Position numbers and translations under genes: made by a program. From the NCBI GenBank assembly GCA_937899415.1, contig CALBPI010000062.1, positions 1-64,000 on the forward strand: a DNA stretch of 64,000 nucleotides, read 5' to 3'. The notes under the pieces were generated by a model. The model worked only from the letters and a program-made list of their open reading frames with translations. It was not told the origin of the DNA and searched no databases. The stretch comes from an uncultured Gammaproteobacteria bacterium. Its GTDB lineage: Bacteria; Pseudomonadota; Gammaproteobacteria; Steroidobacterales; Woeseiaceae. This document shows, piece by piece, positions 1-9,906 of this stretch. Every line of letters begins with the position of its first letter. Position 1 is the stretch's first letter.

Positions 1-1061
1 ATGAAAGCCCTGCGATCCGCGCCGATGCTTGCTCCGGCATAACCCAGGCTTAGCGAGTAACTGCGGCCCAGGAACATGTCCTCGGTCTGCATAATCTGGT
101 TGAAGTTCTGGACCTTCTCGAAGCGGTCCTCAACGCGCTCGACACTGACAAAGGGGTAACGCAGGTCGCGGTCGGCGGGGATCAGCGGCGTCGGTGGTTC
201 TTCTTCGGGTACATCGAACTGGTTGTCGTTGACGACAACGCCAAACCGATAGCGCGTGGTCCAACCGTCCACCAGTCCGTTCGACACACCCCACCAGGCA
301 TTGAGGCCACGCTGGTCCTGACGAAACCGCCCAACCTCGCTGCCGCGCGAGAACAGCGGCTCCTCGCGGTCTTCGGTGAAGACGTCGAAGCCCGCGCTGA
401 CGCGTGACTGCAGCGAGTAGAACGGTTGCGCGACGCGAAAGCGTCGTGCTTCGCCATCATCGCTGTCGCGGTAGCGCAGATCGAGTGCAATCCAGCTGCG
501 CCCGACATTGCGGTCCGAGAAGGCGAAGTTGGTCGAGCTGCGGTCATCGTCTCGGCGCCGCGACACCGTGACGGCGCTGCCCGTGCCCAGGATGTTGTCT
601 TCCTCGAGGCCCAGCGTCCAGCGTGTCTCGCCGCCACTGCGCGACAACGCGAGTTCGGGGAAGAGCGTCCAATTGTCGCGAGTCTCGACCAGCAAATCGG
701 CACGGCCGTCCTCAATGCGCAGCACTTGGATGCTCGCGTCGAAAATAAACGGGTTACTGCGCAGCAGCCGTTCGGATTCCTCGATGTTCTGCGCCACGAT
801 CGGGTCGCCGGGCGCGAACAGCAGCTGCGAGCGGATGGCCGAGGGGCGCGTCGTGACGTGGATGCGGTTGGCGAAGCGGTAGAGACGCTTGTTCTCGCCG
901 GGCTTGCTCGTATCGAAAATGTTGTTTATCGAGAGTGTGATTTGGCCGACGGCGATGCCTTGTGCTTCGAGCTTGGCAAACCGGGCGCGCGTGTCCTCGG
1001 TGGCCTGTGCCTGCGATGTCGCGAAGACCCCGACCAGCAGCAGGGTGAGCGTCGGCAGCAA
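1..1061 (-). CDS. Partial outer-membrane protein (POTRA/BamA-like or Omp85-like surface protein), 3' end off the window
   Basis: Open minus frame with no stop through position 1. Reads ...TLLLVGVFATSQAQATEDTRARFAKLEAQGIAVGQITLSINNIFDTSKPGENKRLYRFANRIHVTTRPSAIRSQLLFAPGDPIVAQNIEESERLLRSNPFIFDASIQVLRIEDGRADLLVETRDNWTLFPELALSRSGGE... Signal-peptide-like start (TTG at about 1061), POTRA-like motif, then beta-strand-rich sequence. The ORF track missed it because it runs off the edge. Confidence 0.65.
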   Translation of the reverse strand, partial: MLPTLTLLLVGVFATSQAQATEDTRARFAKLEAQGIAVGQITLSINNIFDTSKPGENKRLYRFANRIHVTTRPSAIRSQLLFAPGDPIVAQNIEESERLLRSNPFIFDASIQVLRIEDGRADLLVETRDNWTLFPELALSRSGGETRWTLGLEEDNILGTGSAVTVSRRRDDDRSSTNFAFSDRNVGRSWIALDLRYRDSDDGEARRFRVAQPFYSLQSRVSAGFDVFTEDREEPLFSRGSEVGRFRQDQRGLNAWWGVSNGLVDGWTTRYRFGVVVNDNQFDVPEEEPPTPLIPADRDLRYPFVSVERVEDRFEKVQNFNQIMQTEDMFLGRSYSLSLGYAGASIGADRRAF

Positions 1062-1253
1062 GGGCGGGCGCGCCGGGCGCCGGGCGCGATGACGGGGGGT
1101 GGGGGGCGTCTTGGCTCAAGAGTGCCGGGCACTGCGTTTCATCGCAACGACGGGGTGCCGGTCTACGCTGAATCCGGGGCGTTTTTTCCTGCGAATACAT
1201 AACGCTAGACGCGCTTTCACATAAACACGGCCTCGACGGCGCTCGGAGACACC

Positions 1254-1712
1254 ATGATCGAATTGGGCGGTATTACGGTCACGCTGGCGCTTGCCATCTG
1301 GGTTGGCGCCATCGTATTTCAGTCGGCCGTGGTCGCCCCAAGCGTGTTCAAGACACTGGAGGCCGATAGTGCCGGGCGCTTCCTCCGCGGTCTGTTTCCA
1401 CGTTTCTTCCGGGCAGGGCTGGTGTGCGGCTTTGCGATGCTGGCGGGCGCCGCAGTTTTGTATATTGCCGGCGTCCGTGACGGACGCGTGACGACGCTAG
1501 CCGCAGTAACGGCGTTGATGGTGTTGCTGCAGTTCACCGCGGGGCGCATGGTGCCTGCGATCAACGCGGCTCGCGATGCGGGTGAGGCCGGGCGTAAGCG
1601 TTTCGGTCAATTGCATGGCATCAACGTGCTGCTGACGATCGCCGTATTGTTGTTGGGCATCGGAATGCTCGCGGCACTGGCCATGGCAGTGCCGCTGCAA
1701 ATTGGGGTCTGA
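1254..1712 (+). CDS. DUF4149-like small integral membrane protein
   Basis: 152 aa with about four hydrophobic helices; AIWVGAIVFQSAVVAPSVFKTL motif. Confidence 0.6.
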   Translation: MIELGGITVTLALAIWVGAIVFQSAVVAPSVFKTLEADSAGRFLRGLFPRFFRAGLVCGFAMLAGAAVLYIAGVRDGRVTTLAAVTALMVLLQFTAGRMVPAINAARDAGEAGRKRFGQLHGINVLLTIAVLLLGIGMLAALAMAVPLQIGV

Positions 1713-1713
1713 C

Positions 1714-2460
1714 ATGGCAGGACTACAAGCTGACAGCACTGTCGACGACTACGAAGTCGCCCACTACACCAAGCTCGCCGAGACCTGGTGGGACACCGAA
1801 GGCCCGTTTTGGCCGCTGCACACACTGAACACGCTGCGTGTGACTTACATTCGCGATCAGCTTTGTGCGAGGCTGCGTCGCGACGCCGCGGACGACGTGC
1901 CCCTGTCAGGCGTCGAGGTGCTTGATGTTGGTTGTGGCGGCGGCATTCTCTCGGAGTCGATGGCGCGTCTCGGCGCCAACGTGACGGGGATCGATATCGT
2001 CGAGAAGAACATTGGCATCGCGAGCCTGCACGCGCGAGATGCCGGCCTAGCCATTGACTACCAGCAGCGCACGGCGTCCTCGCTCGCCGGCACAGGCGCT
2101 CTGTTCGACGTCGTGCTCAACATGGAAGTGGTCGAGCACGTGGCCGATCTCGAGGCGTTCATGCGCGACTGCGGCAAGCTGGTGCGGCCGGGCGGCAGTC
2201 AGTTTGTGGCAACGATCAACCGCAACCCACTGGCCTGGTTCGTCGCCATTTTCGGCGCAGAGTATGTGTTGCGCTGGCTGCCCCGCGGTACGCACCGCTA
2301 CCGCATGCTGCGCAAGCCTGCCGAGGTGCAGGCCTGCCTGGAGCGCGATGGTTTTGAGCTCGCCGACGTCACGGGTGTCCGCGTCAATCCGCTGTCGCGC
2401 ACGATGGCGCTGACCTCGATGACGGCGATTAACTACATGCTGCTCGCACACAAGCGCTGA
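1714..2460 (+). CDS. ubiG: Ubiquinone biosynthesis O-methyltransferase
   Basis: ETWWDTEGPFWPLHTLNTLR and VLDVGCGGGILSESMARLGANVTGIDIVEKNI are classic UbiG motifs. Confidence 0.95.
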   Translation: MAGLQADSTVDDYEVAHYTKLAETWWDTEGPFWPLHTLNTLRVTYIRDQLCARLRRDAADDVPLSGVEVLDVGCGGGILSESMARLGANVTGIDIVEKNIGIASLHARDAGLAIDYQQRTASSLAGTGALFDVVLNMEVVEHVADLEAFMRDCGKLVRPGGSQFVATINRNPLAWFVAIFGAEYVLRWLPRGTHRYRMLRKPAEVQACLERDGFELADVTGVRVNPLSRTMALTSMTAINYMLLAHKR

Positions 2461-2466
2461 TGTCGT

Positions 2467-3369
2467 TCATTCGGCGAGTGTGCAGCTCGTCTGCATCCAT
2501 CGCAGGTTGATCGCCAGCCGCGTCGCCGTGGGTTCGCCCCAGGCGTAACTGGCAGCCGAGGTCTCCTCCCCGCGGTAGACGTAGAGCACGAGCGAGTCGC
2601 GGTTGGTGCCCGTGGGCCAGGCGACGTTGCGTATCTTGATGCCGACACGTTGCGGCTCGGGCTCATCCGTGTCGACCCAAGCGCGGCCGCCCTGGTCGGG
2701 GAGTATGAGCTGACTCTCGAAGTGCCAGTTCTCGCCGTCGCGCTTCGGGATCGCCAGCCAGCACTGGAATGACCGCGAGCGTCGCAGGATGTAGGGCATC
2801 TCAGCGGCGGCTTCGTCGTCGATGCTGGCTGCCGGGATTTGCAGTTCGCTGTCCGCGATGAGCCAGGCCGCGCCGTTGGCCTCGACACAGTCTTCACCCG
2901 ACACCTGGCCTTCAAACTGCGCGGCACGTCGCAGCCAGATCACGTCGCACTGCGCAGAGCCGACGGCGTCGGGCTCGATTGCGGCGCGCTCGAGATCTGC
3001 AAGCAGCGGCAGTTGCCAGCGCGCCATGCGCAGCGCGCCGGCTTCCGCGTCAACTCGCAGCCGCCAGAGACCGCGTGCAGTGACCGTGTCGGAATCCTCA
3101 GCGAGACGACGCCAGGCAAGCGTCGCCGTATCCGACGCTTCGACGGCTTCAATGATCTGTCGCTCACGGCTGTGCCGCAGACTCATGTCGACCTCAAGCT
3201 CGCCCTCGAAGTAGACCTGTTCCTGGTTGTCGAAGTCGCCGGCCAGCAGTGCCGCGAGCCGCGTCAGGTCGCGCTCGAGCACAGCTTGCTGGGCGAAGGC
3301 CGGTGCTGCCGCGAGGCCCATGCAGCCCGCTGTGAGCAGGGCCAAAACTCGTGATCTTGTGTTGCGCAT
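2467..3369 (-). CDS. CpcT/CpeT-like chromophore lyase family protein, secreted
   Basis: Signal peptide then LAALLAGDFDNQEQVYFEGE and YRGEETSAASYAWGEPTATRLAINLR; family-like overall pattern. Confidence 0.6.
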   Translation of the reverse strand: MRNTRSRVLALLTAGCMGLAAAPAFAQQAVLERDLTRLAALLAGDFDNQEQVYFEGELEVDMSLRHSRERQIIEAVEASDTATLAWRRLAEDSDTVTARGLWRLRVDAEAGALRMARWQLPLLADLERAAIEPDAVGSAQCDVIWLRRAAQFEGQVSGEDCVEANGAAWLIADSELQIPAASIDDEAAAEMPYILRRSRSFQCWLAIPKRDGENWHFESQLILPDQGGRAWVDTDEPEPQRVGIKIRNVAWPTGTNRDSLVLYVYRGEETSAASYAWGEPTATRLAINLRWMQTSCTLAE

Positions 3370-3463
3370 ACGTCAGCTCCCCCGAAGACGTGTTCGCCAG
3401 CGGACCGCCATGACGACGGCCTCTACCTGACGTATTCTCACACGTGCGAGGGGAGAGAACGAT

Positions 3464-4306
3464 ATGCAGCTCGAATCCGAGAATCGGTCCTTTGGGGGGC
3501 GGCAGCAGCGCTACCGGCACACGTCGAGCACGCTCGGCTGCGAGATGACGGTGTCCGTGTACCTGCCGCCTCAGGCGGAGACCGGTCGCGTGCCTGTGTT
3601 GTACTGGCTCAGCGGTCTGACCTGCACCGACGAGAACTTCGTCGCGAAGGCGGGTGCCCAGCGCGCAGCCGCCGAGCACGGTGTGGCTATCGTGGCACCA
3701 GACACCTCGCCGCGCGGCGATATCGTGCCCGACGATCCCGATGGCGCCTGGGACTTTGGCAAGGGCGCGGGCTTTTACGTCGACGCCACCCAGTCGCCGT
3801 GGTCGCGGCACTACCGGATGGACAGCTACGTCACCGAGGAGCTACCGGCGTTGGTCACTGCAGCACTCTCACTGGACAGCGAGCGCGCATCGATCTCGGG
3901 CCATTCCATGGGCGGCCACGGCGCGCTCGTGCTGGCCTTGCGCAACGCTGGCCACTACCGCTCGGTCTCGGCATTCGCGCCGATTGCAGCCGCCTCGCGC
4001 TGCCCCTGGGGCGAGAAGGCGCTGGGCGGCTATCTGGGCGACGATCGCAGTGCCTGGCAACGCTACGACGCGTGTGCACTGATCGCGGGCGGTGCGCCGT
4101 TGCCGCCGACCCTGGTCGATCAGGGCGGCGATGACGCCTTCCTCGAACGTGAACTCAATATCCCGTTGCTCGAACAGACGCTGGCGGACGCGGGCGCGGA
4201 AGCGCGTGTGCGCATGCAGGCCGGTTACGACCACAGCTACTTCTTTATCGCGAGCTTCATCGACGCGCACATCGCGTTCCACGCGGAACATCTCGCCGCA
4301 GACTAG
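3464..4306 (+). CDS. fghA: S-formylglutathione hydrolase
   Basis: YWLSGLTCTDENFVAKAGAQRAAAEHG, SISGHSMGGHGAL and DHSYFFIASFIDAHIAFHA. Confidence 0.95.
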   Translation: MQLESENRSFGGRQQRYRHTSSTLGCEMTVSVYLPPQAETGRVPVLYWLSGLTCTDENFVAKAGAQRAAAEHGVAIVAPDTSPRGDIVPDDPDGAWDFGKGAGFYVDATQSPWSRHYRMDSYVTEELPALVTAALSLDSERASISGHSMGGHGALVLALRNAGHYRSVSAFAPIAAASRCPWGEKALGGYLGDDRSAWQRYDACALIAGGAPLPPTLVDQGGDDAFLERELNIPLLEQTLADAGAEARVRMQAGYDHSYFFIASFIDAHIAFHAEHLAAD

Positions 4307-4317
4307 GACCCGATCGC

Positions 4318-6522
4318 GTGCCCGAACAGCCAGCAGAGTCGCATACGGATGGCGTGACGCGGGCACGCACGTTTCGCGAGCTGCCGCAGTTCTACTACCA
4401 CACGCACTTCGTGGAGATGCTGTCGTTCGTCGAGCAGCATTACGCGCATGCCCTGCGCGCCGAAGACCGGGCGTTTCTCGAGGTCTTTCGCGGCTTGCCA
4501 CATGCAGCGCAGTGTCTTTATGTCCGGCTCGTCAATCGCAAAGGCAGTGTGCTGGGCGTCGGAAAGCTCGACTACCCGGAGTTGGGGTCGGCCGAGCCCC
4601 TGATCGACACACTGATCCGCGCACGACTTGCCGCGCGGCCTGACGTGAACGACTTCGAGGACGTCCTGCCCGCATTGTCCTGTGCGGATCTGCGCGGCGT
4701 GCTCGATCGGGTGTCGCCCGGGCTGCGCCGGTCACTGCGCAAGGCCGAGCTTATGGCGCACGCGCGCGAGGCCGTGGGTGCGACGCGTTTGCTGCAGGCG
4801 CTTGATCGCGCCCGTTGGGTGGTTCAGCGCCGAACCGATGTCGTGGGCTACCTCTTATTCCTGTTCTTCGGCACCGTCCAGCAGGGCACATTGCGATTCA
4901 CCATGCGCGACCTCGGTATCGTTCGTACGCAAGCACACGACGCCACCTACGAGCCGCGTTTTGCATCGCGTGAGGACGCCACCGAAACCTGGTTTTTTGC
5001 GAGCCGTAAAGCGCGCCTGCGCGCACTGGGTGCGCCCGCGGTTGATTCGCTCGTGCGTGAGCTCGGGCGCTGGCCCGAGCCTGTGTCGGCAACGGGCGCG
5101 ATGCACGCCGATGCACTCGCGGAGCGGCTCGGCCGCGCCCTCGAACAGGCATCGCGGGCGGATGACGCGTTAGCGGTGTATCGGCGGGGCGCGACAGCGC
5201 ACTGTCTGGAGCGCCAGGTGCGGTTGCTGCTGCGAGACAACCACAAGGACGCCGCGCGCGATGTACTCGAGAGCTGTCTCGACACGCCGCGCAGTGACGA
5301 GGAATGGCTGTTTGCGCAGGACCTCTACGCGCGTCAATTCGGTGGCAAACGCACCTCGACGCTCACGGATGTGCTACGTGAAGCCGATTGCATCCGTCTC
5401 GACCAGGCGGTGAGCGACAGCCCGGAACGCGCGGTCGTCCACTGGTTTGCGCGGCAGGGTCACGAGGCCTGGTGCGCTGAAAACACGTTGTGGCGGACAC
5501 TGTTTGGTCTTGTGTTCTGGGACCTGTTGTTCGGCGAGGCGGCCGACGCGCGGCATTCACCGTTCGACGCGCTGCCAGCCGGTCTCGACGACGGCAGCTT
5601 CTACGCGCAGCAACAGCCGGGCATTGAACAGACGCTCGCGGTCTGCGCAACGGCGGCTGGATTGCAGCGACAGGTCGTGGCCGCAGCAACGCGTTACCAC
5701 GGTGAGGCCAATGCAATCTTCCGCTGGCACGCGGCGACACTCGATGGCGTGTTTGCGCTTGCGCGGCTGGGTGACCCAGGCGCGACTGTTCAGATACTGC
5801 GTGAACTGGCACGCGACTTTCGCAACGCGCACGGCTTCCCCGACTTGCTCGTGGTGGACGGCGACGGCCTTCGTTTCATCGAGGTGAAAACTTCGGGCGA
5901 TCAGTTGCGTCGTAATCAGCTGCTGCGACTCGAGCAGCTGCGCGCAGCAGGACTGCGCGCGGATGTCCTGCGCGTCGAGTGGTTCGTCGACCCAGAACAG
6001 CCCTACGTGGTCGTGGATGTCGAGACCACGGGAGGGCGGGGCGACTTCCACCGGGTCACGGAGATCGGCGCCGTGCGGGTGGTGGGTGGTCAGATCGTTG
6101 ACCGGTTCCAGACGCTAATCCAGCCTGATCGACGCATCCCCGCACCGATCACGCGACTGACCGGGATCACCGACGCCATGGTGGCCGGTGCCCCGCGATT
6201 CGCAGACGTCGCCGCGTCCTTTAGCGAATTCCTCGACGGCGCCATCTTCGTCGCGCATAACGTGGAGTTTGATTACGGGTTTATCAGCCGGGAGTTTCGA
6301 CGACTCGGCATGCCGTTCCGGATGCCGAAGCTTTGCACCTGCGCCACGATGCGGCGGTTGTTCCCCGGGCACGCCTCCTACAGCCTGAAGTCGTTATGCG
6401 TCGATTTTGATGTCGAGCTCGATCAACACCACAGGGCGCTTTGCGACGCGGAAGCGGCCGCAGGCTTATTGCAGCACATCAACGAGCGGCGGGCAGCGCT
6501 CGAACCTCAAGTGCGGGCGTGA
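4318..6522 (+). CDS. FAN1-like VRR-NUC nuclease fused to a C-terminal DEDDh (DnaQ-like) 3'-5' exonuclease
   Basis: N-terminal YYHTHFVEMLSFVEQHYAHALRAEDRAF...LYVRLVNRKG; VRR-NUC core GFPDLLVVDGDGLRFIEVKTSGDQLRRNQLLRLEQLRAAG; C-terminal VVVDVETTGG...AHNVEFDYGFISREF...HRALCDAEA. Confidence 0.88.
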   Translation: MPEQPAESHTDGVTRARTFRELPQFYYHTHFVEMLSFVEQHYAHALRAEDRAFLEVFRGLPHAAQCLYVRLVNRKGSVLGVGKLDYPELGSAEPLIDTLIRARLAARPDVNDFEDVLPALSCADLRGVLDRVSPGLRRSLRKAELMAHAREAVGATRLLQALDRARWVVQRRTDVVGYLLFLFFGTVQQGTLRFTMRDLGIVRTQAHDATYEPRFASREDATETWFFASRKARLRALGAPAVDSLVRELGRWPEPVSATGAMHADALAERLGRALEQASRADDALAVYRRGATAHCLERQVRLLLRDNHKDAARDVLESCLDTPRSDEEWLFAQDLYARQFGGKRTSTLTDVLREADCIRLDQAVSDSPERAVVHWFARQGHEAWCAENTLWRTLFGLVFWDLLFGEAADARHSPFDALPAGLDDGSFYAQQQPGIEQTLAVCATAAGLQRQVVAAATRYHGEANAIFRWHAATLDGVFALARLGDPGATVQILRELARDFRNAHGFPDLLVVDGDGLRFIEVKTSGDQLRRNQLLRLEQLRAAGLRADVLRVEWFVDPEQPYVVVDVETTGGRGDFHRVTEIGAVRVVGGQIVDRFQTLIQPDRRIPAPITRLTGITDAMVAGAPRFADVAASFSEFLDGAIFVAHNVEFDYGFISREFRRLGMPFRMPKLCTCATMRRLFPGHASYSLKSLCVDFDVELDQHHRALCDAEAAAGLLQHINERRAALEPQVRA

Positions 6523-6524
6523 GG

Positions 6525-7985
6525 TCAGGGATTGGCGATGCGCAGCGTGCGCCGCAGTTCGTCGCCGTCCTGCATGTCGTAACGCACGATGATCTCGTCG
6601 TTGCCGTCGCCGTCGAGATCGGCGGCAAACACATTGCTGCCGTTCTTGGGCGCACGCAGCTCCATGTCGGTGTTACGCCGTTCAAACCGACCGTCACCCA
6701 GGTTGCGGCGCCAGCCCAGCTTGTCGCGGCCGCGTTTCAGGATCAGGTCCTGGCGGCCGTCGCCATCAAGATCGCCAAATTCGACGGTGGGGAATTCCAC
6801 CTGGCCGCTGCCAAAGTCGAAACGTACCTTGGCGCGAATCTCGGCCGAAGCCTCGGCCGCGATGACGCCCGCGTCGTCCGCCGTGTGCACGGCGATATCG
6901 AGGGTGACGGAGCGCGAGAACAGTGCGCCGATGATCGTACGCACGCCAATGCGGACGCCCGGTGAAACGATTGCAGCGCGGCCTTCTTCGAGCTGCACTT
7001 TTCTAATGTAGAACTGGTAGCCCTTGCTCGAAATTACCGTATCCGGCTCTGTGTCGAAGCTGAGGTCGGGTCGCGCCAGATGGATACGGTAGGTGGTCTG
7101 CTTATCGAAGACGCCCGTGCTCTTGGTTTCGAGCGTTACGAGGTCGGGCAGGTCGTCGCCATTGATGTCGGAGAGCAACTCGGGCTCGCGCAGCGTGACA
7201 TCGCGCTGGTCGAGCTCGGGGTCGCCGTTGTAGAAGCGCTCGATGTCGCGCTCGCTACTGAGCTCGAGGCCCAGCGCCAGCGTTTGCGCCGCGACGGTGT
7301 CTTCGGCCCCCGCCAGATCGAAGCGCAGCAGGTCGTCACCGCGCACGGCTACGACCGCGGCCTGGGCCTCAAGGCGGGCTGGTGCTGTGCGCACGGGACG
7401 GTAGTTTTGAGCTCGCTCGAAGCTTCTGCGGATGCTGGGCAAATCGAGCAGCGTGACCTCGGCATAGGCATCGCCGCTGATAACGGCAAGCTCATCGAAG
7501 CCCTGGACGAGAATCTCGCTGTCGTCGTCGCCATCGATGTCCTGTGCGATATCGAGCGACGAGGTGAGCGGCGCGAACGAGCGACCCCGGTAGAGGCTCT
7601 CGACGCTGGCGAGCGGCGTGTATGCGCCATCGAGCGTGTCGAGTCGCTCGACGCGGTCCGCGCACAACACAAAGAGAGCGTCACCATCGCCATTCGGGCC
7701 TGCGTCGATGGCCACGGCGTCCTCGGGCAGCGCCCGTTCAATGATCGTCGTGCCCGAGTCGTCAGCGGTCAGGAACGCGATGCGAGGCGTGCCCGAATCA
7801 TCGCGCCCGGCGAGCGCCAGGACCTCGCCGCTTCGGTCTGCGAATTCGAGCGTCACGACGCCCGTCTGTGGCAGGAACGAGAGCTTGTGGGTGTCTTCGG
7901 CGCCCGCCGCGGTGCAGCACAGTGAGCCCACGACAACGATCGACGTCCGGCGCAAGGACTGCGCGAGAAAGTGCATTACATTCAT
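6525..7985 (-). CDS. Secreted FG-GAP/VCBS repeat protein
   Basis: Signal peptide plus repeated Asp-rich FG-GAP motifs: DINGDDLPDLV, DLDGDGRQDLILKRGRDKLGW, DLDGDGNDEIIVRY. Confidence 0.8.
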   Translation of the reverse strand: MNVMHFLAQSLRRTSIVVVGSLCCTAAGAEDTHKLSFLPQTGVVTLEFADRSGEVLALAGRDDSGTPRIAFLTADDSGTTIIERALPEDAVAIDAGPNGDGDALFVLCADRVERLDTLDGAYTPLASVESLYRGRSFAPLTSSLDIAQDIDGDDDSEILVQGFDELAVISGDAYAEVTLLDLPSIRRSFERAQNYRPVRTAPARLEAQAAVVAVRGDDLLRFDLAGAEDTVAAQTLALGLELSSERDIERFYNGDPELDQRDVTLREPELLSDINGDDLPDLVTLETKSTGVFDKQTTYRIHLARPDLSFDTEPDTVISSKGYQFYIRKVQLEEGRAAIVSPGVRIGVRTIIGALFSRSVTLDIAVHTADDAGVIAAEASAEIRAKVRFDFGSGQVEFPTVEFGDLDGDGRQDLILKRGRDKLGWRRNLGDGRFERRNTDMELRAPKNGSNVFAADLDGDGNDEIIVRYDMQDGDELRRTLRIANP

Positions 7986-8000
7986 GGTTCGCCTCGCACC

Positions 8001-8035
8001 AAAAACCCCTGAGACCACGCGGGTGCTCAGGGGTT
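8001..8035 (-). terminator. Rho-independent terminator downstream of the zapG-like gene
   Basis: aaaaacccctgag-N12-ctcaggggtt: 10-bp stem with a T-tract on the minus strand. Confidence 0.7.
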
Positions 8036-8057
8036 CAGGTCGATTGGGTTGGCAGGA

Positions 8058-8741
8058 TCAGGTGGCGCCGGCTTTGCGCAGCGATTCGGGATCAGCTTTG
8101 CCCGCGTCGTCGTCCTCGGCGGCCTCAGACTTGGCCTCAGGTTCTTCGCCAGCGCTTGCCTCGGTCCCCGCGTCGGTTTCTGACTCAGGCTGTGCTTCGG
8201 TCTCGGCGACCGCGGTTTCGTCGGGCTCGTCGTCGATAACCTCGATCTCAACCTCGACCTTTTTGGCGTCTTCCATGGGCTCTGCGTCGGCCGGGGCGTC
8301 GGCGTCAGTCAGGTCGGAAGCCTCGGCGGCTTCGGGCGTATCCTCGGCTTCCGGCGGGGCTGCTTCAGCGGTTTCCTCAACAGCCTCACCAGCCTCAACT
8401 GAGGCGGCCGCGACGCCCGCCACGGTCGTGGCCGCGACACCCTCAATCGCACGCAGGCTCGGGAACGCGAGGCGCGCCCGGTCTTCGTCGTTGCAGAGTG
8501 CATCAGCGCCGCTGGCCATGTGTTCATAGAGATCGCGGTACTGGCGACCGATGTTGCGGAAGTGCTCGGCGGTTTCGCCGAAATGCTCGGTGACGTTCCG
8601 ACGGTAGTCTGAAAACTCCTCCTCGAGCGCCTCTGCGCGCTTGGCTTCGCTGCTAGCGCCACCGCGCCCGATGAGAAAACCCAACAAGCCGCCTGAGGCG
8701 AGGCAAAACAGGGCAAGAACGATGGCCATCGTCGTGGGCAT
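8058..8741 (-). CDS. zapG: YhcB/ZapG (DUF1043) family protein with an acidic Ala/Glu-rich tail
   Basis: N-terminal TM plus GGLLGFLIGRGGASSEAKRAEALEEEFSDYRRNVTEHFGETAEHFRNIGRQYRDLYEHMASGA. Confidence 0.8.
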   Translation of the reverse strand: MPTTMAIVLALFCLASGGLLGFLIGRGGASSEAKRAEALEEEFSDYRRNVTEHFGETAEHFRNIGRQYRDLYEHMASGADALCNDEDRARLAFPSLRAIEGVAATTVAGVAAASVEAGEAVEETAEAAPPEAEDTPEAAEASDLTDADAPADAEPMEDAKKVEVEIEVIDDEPDETAVAETEAQPESETDAGTEASAGEEPEAKSEAAEDDDAGKADPESLRKAGAT

Positions 8742-8883
8742 TGCAGCTCTCCGTTGTCGGCGCGGTCCAGAAGCTCGAGTTGAGCATACCAGTTACCTTG
8801 GGTGTGCCAAGAGTGGAAAAAGTTTCACATCACGCGATATCCGTATGGTCTAGCATGATGCGATTCCAAGGCAGGAAACCAGC

Positions 8884-9897
8884 ATGATCCAACATCTTGT
8901 GACGTCCCGATCGCGCCTTCTTCTTACCGCGCTGATGACCACTCTAAGCCTCGCCATCGCAGGTTGCGGCGGCGGCGGCGGGGGCGGCAGCGCACCACCG
9001 CCGACGGGCGGCGGTACGCCGCCACCGACGGGCACGCGTTACGTGGACCGTGTGTTCACGGGCTTTGTCGAGACGCAGGCTGTCCAGTTCGGCGCGGGCG
9101 AGCGTGAGCAGACCCTCGAGCCGCTGTTCATGGATATCTACACGCCGGCAGACGACACGGAAACCGACCGACCCGTGGTCTTGTTGGCCTTCGGCGGCGC
9201 CTTCGTGTCGGGCATGCGCAGCGACCTGCGTGACCTCGCGATCGACTTCGCGCTGCGTGGCTACGTGGCGGCGACCATCGACTACCGACTGTTGCAGACG
9301 CAGCCTGCCGATGCCGACGCGGCGACTATCGCGATTCTGCAGCCAATCCATGACCTCAAAGCCGCTGTTCGCTTCTTCCGCGAGGACGCGGCCACCTTGG
9401 ACACTTACGGCACCGATGGCGAGAACGTTTTCGCGGCCGGGGTTTCAGCGGGCGCCGTGCTCGCGCTTACCGCGGGAGTGCTGGACGAAGCCGATACGCT
9501 GACGCCTGGCGTCGAGGCCTGGCTTGCGACGAAGGGCGGTCTCGACGGCAACAGCTCTGCGAACGCGGGGCAGTACTCGTCTGAGGTACAGGGCGTGCTC
9601 GCGGTGTCTGGTGCCATTGGCGATCTCAGTTGGGTCGACGACAAGGCGGCGCCGTTCTACGCCGCCCATGAGGAGTTCGACCCCGTCGTGCCCTGCGGTA
9701 TGGGTACGGGTGATCTCGGTGGCTTTCCTTTGACGGGTTTCGGTTCTTGCGACGTCGTGCCCGCAGGCGATGCCGCGGGCGTGCAAAACGAGTTCTTCTT
9801 CGTTGCGGGCGCCACGACGCACGTGGGTTACAGCGCCGCCGATATCACCACCATTCTTGAAGGTGGTGCGGCTTTGTTTGCTTCTTTGTTGCCCTAG
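8884..9897 (+). CDS. Lipoprotein alpha/beta-hydrolase (esterase/lipase-like)
   Basis: Lipobox LAIAGCGGGGGGGS; HGG-like LLAFGGAFVSGM; nucleophile-elbow-like GVSAGAVLAL. Confidence 0.75.
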   Translation: MIQHLVTSRSRLLLTALMTTLSLAIAGCGGGGGGGSAPPPTGGGTPPPTGTRYVDRVFTGFVETQAVQFGAGEREQTLEPLFMDIYTPADDTETDRPVVLLAFGGAFVSGMRSDLRDLAIDFALRGYVAATIDYRLLQTQPADADAATIAILQPIHDLKAAVRFFREDAATLDTYGTDGENVFAAGVSAGAVLALTAGVLDEADTLTPGVEAWLATKGGLDGNSSANAGQYSSEVQGVLAVSGAIGDLSWVDDKAAPFYAAHEEFDPVVPCGMGTGDLGGFPLTGFGSCDVVPAGDAAGVQNEFFFVAGATTHVGYSAADITTILEGGAALFASLLP

Positions 9898-9906
9898 GTT
9901 TGTGGA

